A stretch of 64,000 bases of DNA from Plectosphaerella cucumerina. Taxonomy: Eukaryota > Ascomycota > Sordariomycetes > Glomerellales > Plectosphaerellaceae. Below the pieces are notes generated by a model. It was not told the DNA's origin, made no database searches, and saw nothing but the letters and a program-made list of their open reading frames with translations. Within the stretch, counting starts at the first letter, position 1. Every line of letters begins with the position of its first letter. The translations under genes were made by a program, and so were the position numbers. Positions 19,534 to 30,491 of this stretch are shown one piece after another. Location: NCBI GenBank assembly GCA_020746995.1, contig JAGPXD010000001.1:1116001-1180000 (forward strand). Direction: 5' to 3'.

Positions 19534-22077
19534 ATGCCGACGCTCCCCGGCTTCGGCGGCGGCGCCGGCGCAGGGTACGGGGGCACGGGCAATAGCTATG
19601 GCTATGGCGCCTCGGACCCCTCGACCGTGCAGTCTGGCGCCGGCGATAGGGGGTCTCGCAGGAAGAGGTTCGCCGCCATGGCTAACAACATGTACAAGGC
19701 TGGCGCATCAGCTGTCAACGAGATCAAGGAAGGATATGCGCACATCCCGCGAGCCGGCGAGGGCGAGGACGGCCACGCCAGGACCACCATCCCGGGGTCC
19801 TTCCCCGACGTTGCCATCACAGTACAGGGCGACGACCAGATGGTTCTGTTTCCTTCGTATGCGAAGCGCCACGTCAAGCAGGACTGGACACAAGTGCCGG
19901 ACGGTAGCTCGTCGTCAGACTCGTCGACTCCAGGGAGCATAAAGGACGAGGACTACTGGCGCCGCGAGTGGGAGAAGGACCAAGACGAGAGAGCCATTGT
20001 CGACGTCGACGTCCGCGGCTGGCTCTACTCGCCGCACAAGGGGCCCATGACGAGGCGCAACCGCATGCTCATCGGCCTCGCGCGGCAGCTTAGCGGTATT
20101 CCCGCGCCAAAAGCCGACGGCCCTCGCCCCGGCGCCGCCGACTCGGGGTTCCTATCCATGCACGAAGCCAACGAGGAGCGGCGCGAGCAGGAACAGGTTG
20201 CCCGCAAGGCTGCCGAGATTGAGTCCAAGGGCCAAGAAGAGAAGAGGGTCGCCTATCACGGCGGCTATAGCGAGGGCACCCACCAGGACGACAACAGGGC
20301 GCGCATGAGCTCTCGGCCCGCGAGTATCGCCTCGGTCCCGGGCTCGCCACGCATGACGGCCAAGGAGTACACGTCGGCCAGTGAAGTGACCGATGTTGAG
20401 CTGGCCATCGCCAACGCAAACCTCATGGCCCGTCTCGCCCCTTTCATGACCACCCCGCTCGTCGAGCTGCCCATCACAATATTCTTCTACAACGACGAAA
20501 AGTCAGCCTCGCGGACGGTACAGACGGACGACGCCGGCCATTTCGTCATCCGCGCCGCCCTCGACTTCGTGCCCACTCACGTCCGTGTGCTCGCCAATTC
20601 CGACCTCTCAACAACACAAGAAGTCAAGATCACCGAGCCCCACGGCGTCAGCCTCATCAGCGACATCGACGACACCATCAAACGCTCCAACATCCCCGCC
20701 GGTGCCAAAGAAATCTTCCGCAACACCTTTATCCGCGAGCTCCAAGACCTTACCATCGACGGCGTCCGTGAGTGGTACTCCAAGCTGCACTCCATGGGCG
20801 TCAGCATCCACTACTGCTCCAACAGCCCCTGGCAGCTCTTCCCCGTGCTGGCGACCTACTTCATGATCGCCGGCCTGCCGCCTGGATCACTCCACCTCAA
20901 GCAGTACAGCGGCATGCTCCAGGGCATCTTCGAGCCCGTCGCCGAGAGGAAGAGGGGCACGCTCAACAGGCTGCTACAGGACTTCCCCGAGCGCCGCTTC
21001 CTCTGCGTCGGTGACAGTGGCGAAGCTGACCTCGAGGTGTACACGGAGCTGGCCGTGAACCACCCGGGGCGTATCCTGGCCGTCTTCATCCGCGATGTCA
21101 CCACCCCTGAGGAGACGGGTTTCTTCAGCTCGTCCTTCGACACGGGCAGCACGCAGGGCGCCAGACTCCGCGACGCCAGCGATGAGCGGCATAACCGCCC
21201 GGCCCTGCCGCCGCGCGGAGGGGCCAAGTCGGTCGGCCCCATGATGGGTGACCTGATCGACTTGTCCGACGAGCCGGCCGCTTCAGGCCAGGACAATCTG
21301 TCGATGCTCTCGCAGCTCAGCATGGACGGCCCTCGGCGCGCCGCTAGCACAACTGACCTCGCGGGACGCAAGGCACCGCCTCCGCCAAAGAAGCCGGCAG
21401 CCCTGCGCAGCACACCGTCTGACGAGGACCGGCCAGCGGCCACCAACTCACGAGGCGTCGCTGTCCCGCTGCCGCCCACGCGCAAGCCCATCCACTCCGT
21501 GAACAGCGCAAGCGACCTCCTCCGCAACGCTCGCATGCCAGCCGGACCTCCAAGCCGCGCAAGCACCGACTCCCTAACAAGCGTCAAGGCAGCTCCTCCA
21601 CCCCCCGCCCCCCGCCGCAGCGGCACCTCAAGCAGCTCCGGCGGACCAACACGGCGCGCCTCCTCAGCCAACGACGACATCGACTACGACCCTCTCCCCG
21701 CTGCCGCACACCGCAACTCCTCCTTCAGCAGCAGCAGCGGCGTCGGCGCCGGCCTGGGTCCCGCGCCGCCTCTCCTCCGCAAGGCTGTGCCCAACGCGCT
21801 GTCCTCGGCGGGTGTATCGCCCACACTCTCGGCGCAGACGGCGCCACAAACGGCGGCGGACAAGAAGGTCGAGTTGTGGCAGAGGCGGCTCCAGCGAGCG
21901 CACGAGGTGCTGGATGCACAGGGCGTGAGGTTGTATACCTGGCGGAGGGGCGGGGATGTCGTTGATGAGGCGCTGGGGATTGTGAAGCGGGCGACGGGCG
22001 GTGCGAGAGGGGAGAGGAGCGCGAAGGATGATGGGGGCAGGTGGGAGAGGGAGTTGAAGAGGGAGCAGGGGCGGTAG
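19534..22077 (+). CDS. APP1: APP1-type phosphatidate phosphatase
   Basis: 847 residues from the ATG at 19534. The catalytic domain (about 370-545) has the HAD-like DxDxT motif in LISDIDDTIKRSNIPAG (about 376), then FIRELQDLTIDGVREWY, IHYCSNSPWQLFPVL, KRGTLNRLLQDFPERRFLCVGDSGE and ILAVFIRDVT. Upstream are RRKRFAAMANNMYKAG and DDQMVLFPSYAKRH, also conserved in this family. The C-terminal ~300 residues are Pro/Ser/Ala-rich with PPPKKP-type motifs suited to SH3 domains, ending in a short helix. App1 dephosphorylates phosphatidic acid at cortical actin patches. The true start may be further upstream: the same frame is open from 18856 without an ATG and reads like protein (see findings), so an upstream spliced exon is likely. 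Confidence 0.9.
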   Translation: MPTLPGFGGGAGAGYGGTGNSYGYGASDPSTVQSGAGDRGSRRKRFAAMANNMYKAGASAVNEIKEGYAHIPRAGEGEDGHARTTIPGSFPDVAITVQGDDQMVLFPSYAKRHVKQDWTQVPDGSSSSDSSTPGSIKDEDYWRREWEKDQDERAIVDVDVRGWLYSPHKGPMTRRNRMLIGLARQLSGIPAPKADGPRPGAADSGFLSMHEANEERREQEQVARKAAEIESKGQEEKRVAYHGGYSEGTHQDDNRARMSSRPASIASVPGSPRMTAKEYTSASEVTDVELAIANANLMARLAPFMTTPLVELPITIFFYNDEKSASRTVQTDDAGHFVIRAALDFVPTHVRVLANSDLSTTQEVKITEPHGVSLISDIDDTIKRSNIPAGAKEIFRNTFIRELQDLTIDGVREWYSKLHSMGVSIHYCSNSPWQLFPVLATYFMIAGLPPGSLHLKQYSGMLQGIFEPVAERKRGTLNRLLQDFPERRFLCVGDSGEADLEVYTELAVNHPGRILAVFIRDVTTPEETGFFSSSFDTGSTQGARLRDASDERHNRPALPPRGGAKSVGPMMGDLIDLSDEPAASGQDNLSMLSQLSMDGPRRAASTTDLAGRKAPPPPKKPAALRSTPSDEDRPAATNSRGVAVPLPPTRKPIHSVNSASDLLRNARMPAGPPSRASTDSLTSVKAAPPPPAPRRSGTSSSSGGPTRRASSANDDIDYDPLPAAAHRNSSFSSSSGVGAGLGPAPPLLRKAVPNALSSAGVSPTLSAQTAPQTAADKKVELWQRRLQRAHEVLDAQGVRLYTWRRGGDVVDEALGIVKRATGGARGERSAKDDGGRWERELKREQGR

Positions 22078-22443
22078 GGGACGGACAATGGGTGGGTTGT
22101 TTCTTAGGTACCTTTTTTTGGGCCAGACACGGGGCATTGCATGGCGTACATGAGGGAAGAGCTAGGTGGTGAGGGTAGGGGGTCATAGGGGTAAAATATC
22201 ACGTGTTGGTCTTGTGGTGCCTGTTTTGGATGCACCTGCCCGGCGTTTGCCTGAGTTCGCTCCTCCTTTTTTACACGCGCTGCTGTGGTGTGTTTCTCGC
22301 ACCTTGCGTCTTGAATCCTCGGGACTTTTCTTCCACCTCAACCAACGCCGACACTTTCTCATCATTGGCAGACTCTCCAGAGTGCATTGTAAAGACGGCC
22401 TACTTCGGGAGAGATTCCCGCGCTTCTTCAACGCAATCTTGCC
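22078..22443. other. Intergenic between APP1 and the dynamin gene
   Basis: The APP1 3' flank and promoter of the dynamin-family gene; nothing else is recognisable. Confidence 0.5.
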
Positions 22444-24782
22444 ATGCCGCGTAAACGCAAACCCTCGCATTTGCTGCATCGCAGCCCAGCAGCCCTCGAT
22501 TCCCCAACCATCGATTCTCCGGCACCACAACCAGAACCCGACGCCATGGATACCTCAGAGGGCCCGAAATTCCAGCTTGCTACTGAGGAGATTTGTTCGC
22601 GACTGAACCAGATTGACAAGTTGCGGGCCATCGGTGTCGGTGGCTGCGTTTCCCTCCCGCAGCTCGTTGTCTGTGGCGATCAGTCGACTGGAAAGAGTTC
22701 CATCTTGGAGCGACTCTCGGGCATATCGTTTCCTCGCAAGGACGGACTGTGCACCCGCTTCGCCACTGAAATCGTCCTGCGACACTCCAACACACCGCTC
22801 GTGGTCGTCGTCACTATCAGGCCTCATGCTTCCCGGGATTCCACCAGCCGCAGGGCTCTGGAGGCGTTCAAGAAGACCTTCTCGACTCTCGACAGCATGC
22901 ATCTCCCGGATATCATTGAGGAGGCTGGAAGCCTAATGGGCTTGCGGGGATACGGTGCTGATGAGGGAAAGGCTTTCTCGCTTGACCTGTTGCACATCAG
23001 GGTTACCGGTTCGACGAGCCTTCACCTCACAATCGTCGACCTCCCGGGTCTCATTGCTGTTCAAAACGACGAGCAGACGCAGGATGATGTCAACCCTGTT
23101 CATTCCCTGGCTGACACGTATCTGAAGAGCCCCCGTACCATCATTCTTGCCGTCATCCAAGCAAGCAACGACATTGCCAACCAGTCTGTCAAGCAGAAGG
23201 CCAAGACGCACGACCCAGAGGGCATCCGAACCGTTGGCATCATCACCAAGCCAGATCTCATCAACCCTGGAACAGAGTCCCGCATCGTCCAACTTGCGAA
23301 CAACGAAGGCAACGTGCGCTTGAACCTAGGATTCTTCCTGCTGAAGAACCTAGCGCCCAGCAACACCATACCTACATCTTCGCTGGGACCGGAGAAAGTC
23401 AACAAGAAGGAGAGAAGCTTCTTCAAGCAACCAGCCTGGGAGGGCCTCGACCCTGACCGCATCGGCATTACAAACATGAAGAAGTTTCTCCGCAATCTTC
23501 TCCAGGACCACATTGAGAGAGAGATCCCAAGCATCAAGGACGAGCTCAGGAAGAAGCTGGCTCATGCTGAGAGCGAGTACCAAGCTCTCGGAAAGCCGAG
23601 AAAGACGGCTCAAGACATCAGGACCTTCTTGATCGAGAGGAACATGGCCCTCCACCAGCTTATTCAGAACGCCCTTTCTGGAAATTATCTCTCAGGCTCG
23701 GCCTTCTTCTCTGACAACACTCGACTTCGCGCCATGATCCATCAGGAGAACATGGCCTTTGCCGAAGAAATGAGAACTAGTGGCGGAAAGAGGAAGATTA
23801 CCAGCTCATCTTCTCAGGGACCTGACAGCTCAAACAAGACCCTTGCGACTATCAAGTCTGCCACCGAGGAGGTCGATCCCGAGCAGGGTCAGCTGCGTGT
23901 GACACATCATCAGATGATGGACTGGGTGAAAGAGGTAGGCAGAGCCCATGTTTTTGGCTGAACTGCGACTGATCCATGGCCAGGTCCATTCCAGAACCCG
24001 TGGGCTGGAGCTTTCCCGCAACTTCAACCACGGCTTGCTCGCAGAGTTCCACAGATGTCAAGCGAGCCGATGGATCTCCATCGCTGAGGTCCATCTTGGC
24101 AAGGTCCTGGCTCTAACCCAGTCATGGCTGCGCCAGGCGGTTAACACGACCATACACGATGAGGACCTCCGTCCCAACATCGTGGCCAGATGCCTCGACA
24201 GCCACAAGAACCTGGAATCCCAGGCCCGGGACGAGCTGCGAAAGATCTGGAGGATGAGCAGCGACCTCCTCTCACCTACAATCACTATTACACTGACAAC
24301 GTGCAGAAGGCTCGCCTAGACGTACAGAGCCGTGCGCTCTGGAAGGCAGTCGACAGGGCGCAGCCGGAGCCTCCAGGCCGGAATTACAGCTACGGCTCAG
24401 GTGGCGACCCCAATGAGATCTTGGCTGCTTTTGAGCGGAATATCACGGTGAACATGGACAACCACGCTTGCGAGGAGGCTCTCGCAGCATTGCAGGCCTA
24501 CTGCAAGGTATGAGGTTCCTTGCTGAAAGTATCGCCTTAGCTCACAGTAATCAGGTCGCACTCAAGACTTTCGTCGACAATGTCTGCAAGCAGGTCATCG
24601 AAAGACACATCCTGGCGCCCCTGCCGGCTATCTTCTCCCCGGCGGCAGTTTCAGAGCTTTCCGAGGAAGAGCTTCTGCGAATCGGCCGTGAGCCTGCCAA
24701 GAAACAGGGTGCTCGACAGCGTCTGGCGGCTCGAGCGGAAATCATGCGCAAGGGACTCCTTGAGTTGGAGAAGAACATGTGA
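22444..24782 (+). CDS. Dynamin-family GTPase (Mx/VPS1-like), with a one-base frameshift
   Basis: Exons are 22444-23934, 23984-24507 and 24555-24782, with introns of 49 and 47 bases. The GTPase domain has P-loop GDQSTGKSS (about 78), G2-like LCTRFATEI, G3 VDLPGLI (about 198) and G4 TKPDL (about 269). The stalk follows in exons 1-2 and the GTPase effector region in exon 3 (DNVCKQVIERHILAPL to LLELEKNM). In exon 2 the frame breaks at 24247-24251: ARDELRKI is in one frame, and EDEQRPPLTYNHYYTDNVQKARL continues in the next. One missing base explains it, and it is not in a homopolymer. Without repair about the last 175 residues are lost. This lineage of fungal dynamins, with a short N-terminal extension and no PH domain, is common in Pezizomycotina; the cellular role is not assigned. 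Confidence 0.87.
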
Positions 24783-25371
24783 GAAAGTCTGTGGACAGAT
24801 GAAGCAGGGCGACGGACGGATCAAGAGTCATGTCCAACCAAGTATTGGGAGATGGTCGACAGGCGGTGACCTGAGAAGAGGTTATGGATGCAGAAATGAC
24901 TGATGATGGGAAACATCTGAGCGACAGGCACTCAAGTTGAATGGCTTTGCACTGCATTGTTGGGAGTATGACGATGTGTGTTAGGGAGTCCAGGGAGATC
25001 ACGGAGTGTAGCATCTGCAGCGAGACACGGATATGACACATCCACTGATAGACCTTACCAGTGCATCTGACGATGTGACTGACGACACTTGCCAGGTGAT
25101 TGTCAAGCCCCAAAGCCTGACATATTGCATTTCAACTTTCAGGGCCTTTGTCTTGCTCAGTTGTCGATAGTGACCACCGACCAGAGGCATCACATCTCGA
25201 CCGAAAAAATGAACACGCCAGATCTGATCATCATGTCTCGCTGAAATACTCACATCACAAGTCGTCGTCGTCAAAGTACATGTCACTTCAGGTAATCAGC
25301 ACACCCCAGGAACGAAGACCGCGGCCCTGAGGGATCCCCATGCAGCGGCCTGGCCTCCCAGCCATCCCTCT
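24783..25371. other. Tail-to-tail intergenic region
   Basis: The 3' flanks of two convergent genes, the dynamin gene and the membrane protein on the minus strand. No gene is recognisable. Confidence 0.5.
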
Positions 25372-27687
25372 TCAGAGATACTTCTCGCCCTTTCTCAACC
25401 TCACCATCCCAACCTCATCCTCAGTCCGAACCAGAGACACAGCCCCTCCAGCAGACGCCGCCCTGATGGCAACAGTCTCCTTCACAAACCCCTTCCTCCT
25501 CACGCCAGACCCCTGAGAGACAATCTCTGCCGGCGCCGCCGAGCTCCACGCCAGCGTCACCAAGTCATGCAAGTCACCCCAGGCGTCAACGACAGGACTC
25601 CATCGGACCGCGACGAACACAGCGTAGGAGAGCAGGATGACCACGTAGGCGTAGACGACAGCAAGGGCAAACACCACCGTCCCAAGAGGCTGGGCGGAGT
25701 GCCTTCCGAAGCCGTAGCCGTACCGGTACGCGTTAAAGTTGAGCGAGACGTGGGTGCGGCTCTTCTTATCGAGAAAGGCTATCAGCTCGGGAGTCGGGGT
25801 GTCCAGATCGAGTATGCGCATCTGGACGAGTTTCTTAAACTCTTCTCCGAACTGGTCTTGAGTCGCGTGGATGCGGCGGAGATTGACGGATTCGGGTTCT
25901 TCACCGGGCGCTGCGGTGCCGTTGCTGAGGAAATACATGAGAGGCCCGCGTTCGACGACGCCGTGCGTGCGGGAGATGGCGTCGGTGAGGACTACGGCGA
26001 TGAAACTTTCAATGGTGGACCTGGTGGTCTCGTCGGAGGTGGTATCCTCCGCTTCGCTCCCGGGCTCGAACCTGACGGTGTTGTTGTTGCTGGCGGTGCG
26101 ATCTGACAAGAAAGGGCCTAGGAGTAGACTCAGCCTTGTCGACCGCTCTGCAACTTTGACGCTGTTCGTTTCTCCTGTGTCGCTGCTGTTGAAGACTGGA
26201 TCGAGGTACTTCAGCCATGATTCGTCGAAGTGAATCGTACTGTCTATATTCCCGCCATTCGTGGCCTCCCGCCAGCCGTTCGCTCTTTCAAAGGCGCCCA
26301 AGTCGGTGATGCTGGTCTGGAGGAGGTCTGTCTTGTTTGACTCGATGCTGAAAGAAGCGGGGATCCAGTGCGCCATAGCACCGCAGAGAACAAATTGATG
26401 CCCGGGCTCTGTGCTGCCGTTGACCGTGTAGGGCAGCGATGCTGAGAATAGAGGCGACGTCAGGGGTAGACCGTCCATAGTCTCTTGTTCCGCGCCGATG
26501 GAAAGGTTGTACGTCATCTCGAAGGGTGCGTTTCTTGCTGGAACTCGCGCATCTCTCATTCGGTCGCTCAGGAGACGGCTGGTGCGATGGCATCGGTCAT
26601 CTTGTTTACCCGAGAAGCAGTTGAAGAAGGGATCGGTGCCCATCTTGCTGCTATCTCCGGCCCTGGTTTGGCGAGCAGCTTCCATCTCGCTTTCGTTCCA
26701 GACGAAACATTTGGAATTGACCAAAGGTTGGTACACTGGCATGACTTGTTTTTCGTCCGCGAGCTCGAGCCTATATTCGTCTATGAGACTGATGTGACCA
26801 ATGAACTGATCTGCAATCATGGTCCGGAGCTGGCCGACGGTGGATGCGACAACAGACATCGGCGTGGTCGCAAATGTCCCTTCGGCGCCGTTATGCTTTT
26901 GGAGCTGTCGAGTAATCCTGCCGGAGTGGTCGGGGAAAGGAACGTGGTCGGACAGGCCGGCCATCTCCCAGCCAGACGCCCAGGTGTAGAGGGCGCCAAA
27001 GCCCGACCCGGGACATCCAATTTTGTAGTTGGCCGGTTCCTGCGCGCACTCTGTGATGTTGGCCACAACCCCATCGTCGAGTAGATCGGGCCAGTGGAGG
27101 TCGGGCGTGTCCATGAAGACGGGCACGGCGCCGGGGAAGAAGGGCGCTCTGACACGGAATCGACCAAGCTTCGGAACGATGAGAATGGCGGATGCGGGTC
27201 CCATGAGGACCGTCAGCATTGTGTTGATGAATAGGAAGATGACGAAAAGCGCGGCGCCCTTTCTTCCGCTCCAGAACTCCGGGCTGGCGAGGTAGAAGAG
27301 GTCTCCGACACGGTAGCCGGCGGTGACCATGCCGGCGGGGAGCCCTTTGCCGACGAGGCGCCGCTTGAAGACCTTGATGGAGATGTGGGCGAGGGAGGCC
27401 AGCACTGCGATTTCGTAAATCTTGGCCAGGAGCTGAAGCGCGTTGAGGATGTTGTTGATGGCAGTCTCGTCGAGCTTCGAGAGACGGCCCTCGTCAAACC
27501 AGTAGATGGTGCTGTGGTTGATCCAGAGCATGACCGCGGTCATCATCACCGCGGGGGCGTGAATGGCGGATCTCAGCACACGTTGCCACGTTCGGTAGAC
27601 CAAGAGGCGAGGTTGCTCTGACGGGCTGGTGTATCCATGGTCGGTCGACGATGCCTGTGAGCTCGGCCGGTCAGTTTTCGAAGCCAT
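25372..27687 (-). CDS. Large fungal membrane protein of unknown function
   Basis: 771 residues in one exon. A short Ser-rich N-terminus is followed by hydrophobic helices near 40-57 (IHAPAVMMTAVMLWINHST), 82-105 (LLAKIYEIAVLASLAHISI) and 145-170 (AALFVIFLFINTMLTVLMG). A ~480-residue region then holds several N-x-S/T glycosylation sites (NITE, NLSI, NGST, NSSD) and conserved-looking cysteines, and should be extracytoplasmic. One strong helix follows near 683-708 (TVVFALAVVYAYVVILLSYAVFV), then a short basic cytoplasmic tail. The layout of N-terminal helices, a large lumenal domain and a last TM helix is common in Pezizomycotina hypothetical proteins. I cannot assign a function. It is divergent from the mannitol dehydrogenase-like gene. 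Confidence 0.8.
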   Translation of the reverse strand: MASKTDRPSSQASSTDHGYTSPSEQPRLLVYRTWQRVLRSAIHAPAVMMTAVMLWINHSTIYWFDEGRLSKLDETAINNILNALQLLAKIYEIAVLASLAHISIKVFKRRLVGKGLPAGMVTAGYRVGDLFYLASPEFWSGRKGAALFVIFLFINTMLTVLMGPASAILIVPKLGRFRVRAPFFPGAVPVFMDTPDLHWPDLLDDGVVANITECAQEPANYKIGCPGSGFGALYTWASGWEMAGLSDHVPFPDHSGRITRQLQKHNGAEGTFATTPMSVVASTVGQLRTMIADQFIGHISLIDEYRLELADEKQVMPVYQPLVNSKCFVWNESEMEAARQTRAGDSSKMGTDPFFNCFSGKQDDRCHRTSRLLSDRMRDARVPARNAPFEMTYNLSIGAEQETMDGLPLTSPLFSASLPYTVNGSTEPGHQFVLCGAMAHWIPASFSIESNKTDLLQTSITDLGAFERANGWREATNGGNIDSTIHFDESWLKYLDPVFNSSDTGETNSVKVAERSTRLSLLLGPFLSDRTASNNNTVRFEPGSEAEDTTSDETTRSTIESFIAVVLTDAISRTHGVVERGPLMYFLSNGTAAPGEEPESVNLRRIHATQDQFGEEFKKLVQMRILDLDTPTPELIAFLDKKSRTHVSLNFNAYRYGYGFGRHSAQPLGTVVFALAVVYAYVVILLSYAVFVAVRWSPVVDAWGDLHDLVTLAWSSAAPAEIVSQGSGVRRKGFVKETVAIRAASAGGAVSLVRTEDEVGMVRLRKGEKYL

Positions 27688-29473
27688 GCTGTCGGTTAGC
27701 CGTCCAAGGGGTCAATGGGAGAAACGACTTGAAAAGCCGGGCGGGAGCCCTGGCTGATAAATACGCCGCGAAGAATCGCCCGCCGACCGTGAGGCACAGC
27801 TTGACAGCCTTGACGGCATATTGGTGTGCTGACCGGCTGCAGCTCTTCCTTGCAGCCTAACCAGTGAGATAAGATGCTGCCCGGGAGGATGCTTGGCATT
27901 GGGGGCCGAGTTCACTCTATTTGCTGGGGCCGCTGTCAGATGGTTTGGTAGAGACACCAAATGAGGTAGGGAGAGGCAAGGTGGTGTGGCAGTGAAGGAG
28001 CGATCGGTAAGGCTGTGAACTTGGTGTGGTCGACATGAGTGTTGGTGATGTTCCAGTTGCCATCGGTGCAGACTCCGGCCGTTATTCCGCTACATTTGGA
28101 GTCGTTCCGTCTGATGTGGATCAGTCCGGGCCGCCATTGTGAGGACCGGCGGCGGCACCTCGTCCGACCGGCGACAGGCGACAAGGCCGGCCTGTGCCCA
28201 GTGGCTGTTCGAAGACGTTCCTTGGTCTTGGCAGGGACTTGGTCGATACCCGTTTTATACGACGTCAGGTGTGGTCCTCCGGCGAAGCGCTCCCCACCGA
28301 CGGAGGATGCGAGCTCAGGGGATTGGGAAGCCGGACGGCGGGGGACTCGGAGATGGAGCGAAGTTTGGAGCGAACACAGTGTAGTGCAGCCTGATGATTC
28401 CGACTCCCGAAGCGCGAAGCGCGATTTTTGAGGCACGCCTAGGTAACTTGACCCAACTGAGATGGGATCGACGGCATACGAGCATGAGCATCGGCTGTGA
28501 CGGAGCTGTGAGAAATCATTAGAGACAGAAGTGAGAGGTTAAGAGGCCATCAAGGTGAAGCAGCGTGATGGAAGAGGTTGAGCACCCACGCCGAGTGATG
28601 AGCTGCCCAACTGTGCAGATGAGAGACACAACAACAGGCCACCGTTTGGCGGTGGAGTTGCGCCGAGGTCACCACGGGCGCTGCTGTCCGTGATTGGCGC
28701 AGGCAGCGGAAAGGATGACTAAGGCCCGCTATCTCTGCACCAGTGTGCTGCCAAGGCCTAGCGCGGCACCTTGAAGGCCCACGGCACCATGATGACGTCG
28801 GCGGGGTACTGCTGCTGCGTGCGGGCGGTGGAAGGAAGCTGGAAGGAAGCTGCGTGGCTCCTTCCATTGATCGGGACTTGCAACAGATCGACAGGAGGAA
28901 GTGCGTGTGAGGGAGGAACAAGCGTCTGATCTCACCTTCCCTGGGCACTGGAAGAGGCTCTTGCACGTGGAAGGCGCAAAAATTGTGTCGAATCTGACAG
29001 AGGGCGACATGGCAGCATCGAGAGCTTCAAACCCAACATGGCCGACAAACATGCCCCCGCTACTTCCGGTCGCGTCTCGGCTCTCAGCATCACCGCCCGT
29101 GACGTATCATCTTCCGGCGGCGACCCCATCGATGGCTCGAAAACTGGCTTGACCGACCCCGCCGCGCCTGGGCGTGTGCTTCCATGTCCGCGGCCCCTGG
29201 GCGGCAAGGCGGGCGTATTGACTTGTCTCGCCGAGTCGTGTCCGTTCCCCCTCAACGCATGGAAGCAGCTCAGCGGGAAGGCCCACCGACAGTGACGGCA
29301 CGACTCCGAGGCGTCCGTCCAGCCGTTGAAAACAGAGCATTTCCCCTCTCTTCACCTCTCGCCTTCTCTTCTCTCTCCTCCATCTTCCTGCTTCTATCAA
29401 TCATCCTCTACAACTTCAATCCCCTCCCTCAAACACCGACGCCCCACCAACAACCCCCACCACCACAGCCATC
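27688..29473. promoter_or_regulatory. 1.8 kb divergent intergenic region
   Basis: It lies between head-to-head genes (membrane protein, minus; SDR, plus), so both promoters are here. The 130 bases before the SDR start are CT-rich (29335-29470), typical of strongly expressed fungal genes. ORFs of 130-166 codons at 27936-28436 overlap on both strands and have no motif. Nothing else is recognisable. Confidence 0.5.
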
Positions 29474-30335
29474 ATGATCGAGATCCCCAAGGCCAGCAGC
29501 CTCACCGACCTCTTCTCCCTCAAGGGAAAGGTCGTCGTCGTCACGGGCGCCTCGGGCCCCCGCGGCATGGGCATTGAGGCCGCCCGCGGTGCCGCCGAGT
29601 TTGGCGCCGACCTGGCCATCACCTACTCGTCCCGCAAGGAGGGTGCCGAGAAGAACGCCGCCGAGCTCGAGAAGACCTACGGCGTCAAGGTCAAGATCTA
29701 CAAGCTCGACATTGCCGACTACAACAGCGTCGAGAAGCTGGTCAAGGATGTCATTGCCGACTTTGGCAAGATTGACGGCTTCGTGGCCAAGTGAGTCCTG
29801 CCAATTGCCCCTCTCAACTGCCCCTTGCAGAACATCGCTAATTCCCGTGTGCAGTGCCGGCGCTACTGCCGACGCCGGCGTCATTGACGGCACCAAGGAG
29901 GCCTGGGACCACGTCGTCCAGATCGACCTCAACGGCACCGCCTACTGCGCCAAGGCCGTGGGCGCCCACTTCCGCGAGCGCGGCACCGGCTCCTTTGTCA
30001 TCACCGCCTCCATGTCCGGCCACATCGCCAACTTCCCCCAGGAGCAGACCTCGTACAACGTGGCCAAGGCCGGCTGCATCCACATGGCCAAGTCGCTCGC
30101 CAACGAGTGGCGCGACTTTGCCCGCGTCAACTCCATCTCCCCCGGCTACATCAACACCGGCCTGTCCGACTTTGTCGGCCAGGAGACCCAGGACCTGTGG
30201 AACAGCATGATCCCCATGGGCCGCCAGGGTGACGCCAAGGAGCTCAAGGGCGCCTACGTCTACCTGCTGTCCGACGCCGCCTCGTACACCACCGGCACCG
30301 ACATTGTCATTGACGGCGGCTACGTCTGCCGGTAG
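29474..30335 (+). CDS. NADP-dependent mannitol dehydrogenase-like short-chain dehydrogenase
   Basis: Two exons (29474-29790, 29855-30335) give 265 residues. It begins MIEIPKASSLTDLFSLKGK. The Rossmann nucleotide motif is VVVTGASGPRGMGIEAA, followed by the structural motif FVANAGAT that spans the intron. The catalytic Ser is in VITASMSGHIAN and the Tyr-Lys pair in SYNVAKAGCIHMAKSLA; NSISPGYINTGLSDF and TGTDIVIDGGYVCR end the fold. This matches the fungal NADP-mannitol dehydrogenase family (Alt a 8/Cla h 8 type), which interconverts D-fructose and D-mannitol in the cytosol. Related sorbose/xylulose reductases cannot be excluded from motifs. A CT-rich leader and strong use of C-ending codons suggest high expression. 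Confidence 0.9.
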
Positions 30336-30491
30336 AGGGTCAATGGGAGGGCTACTTATGATTGATGCATATGATATGAATGGGACTTTGGTAATGCGAG
30401 GCGATGCCATTTAGGATAGATGGCAGGACGCTCGATATAGACAGGTCAAAATACAAGCTGGATACCCAATCTGTCGTGCTTGCCTTCTTTT

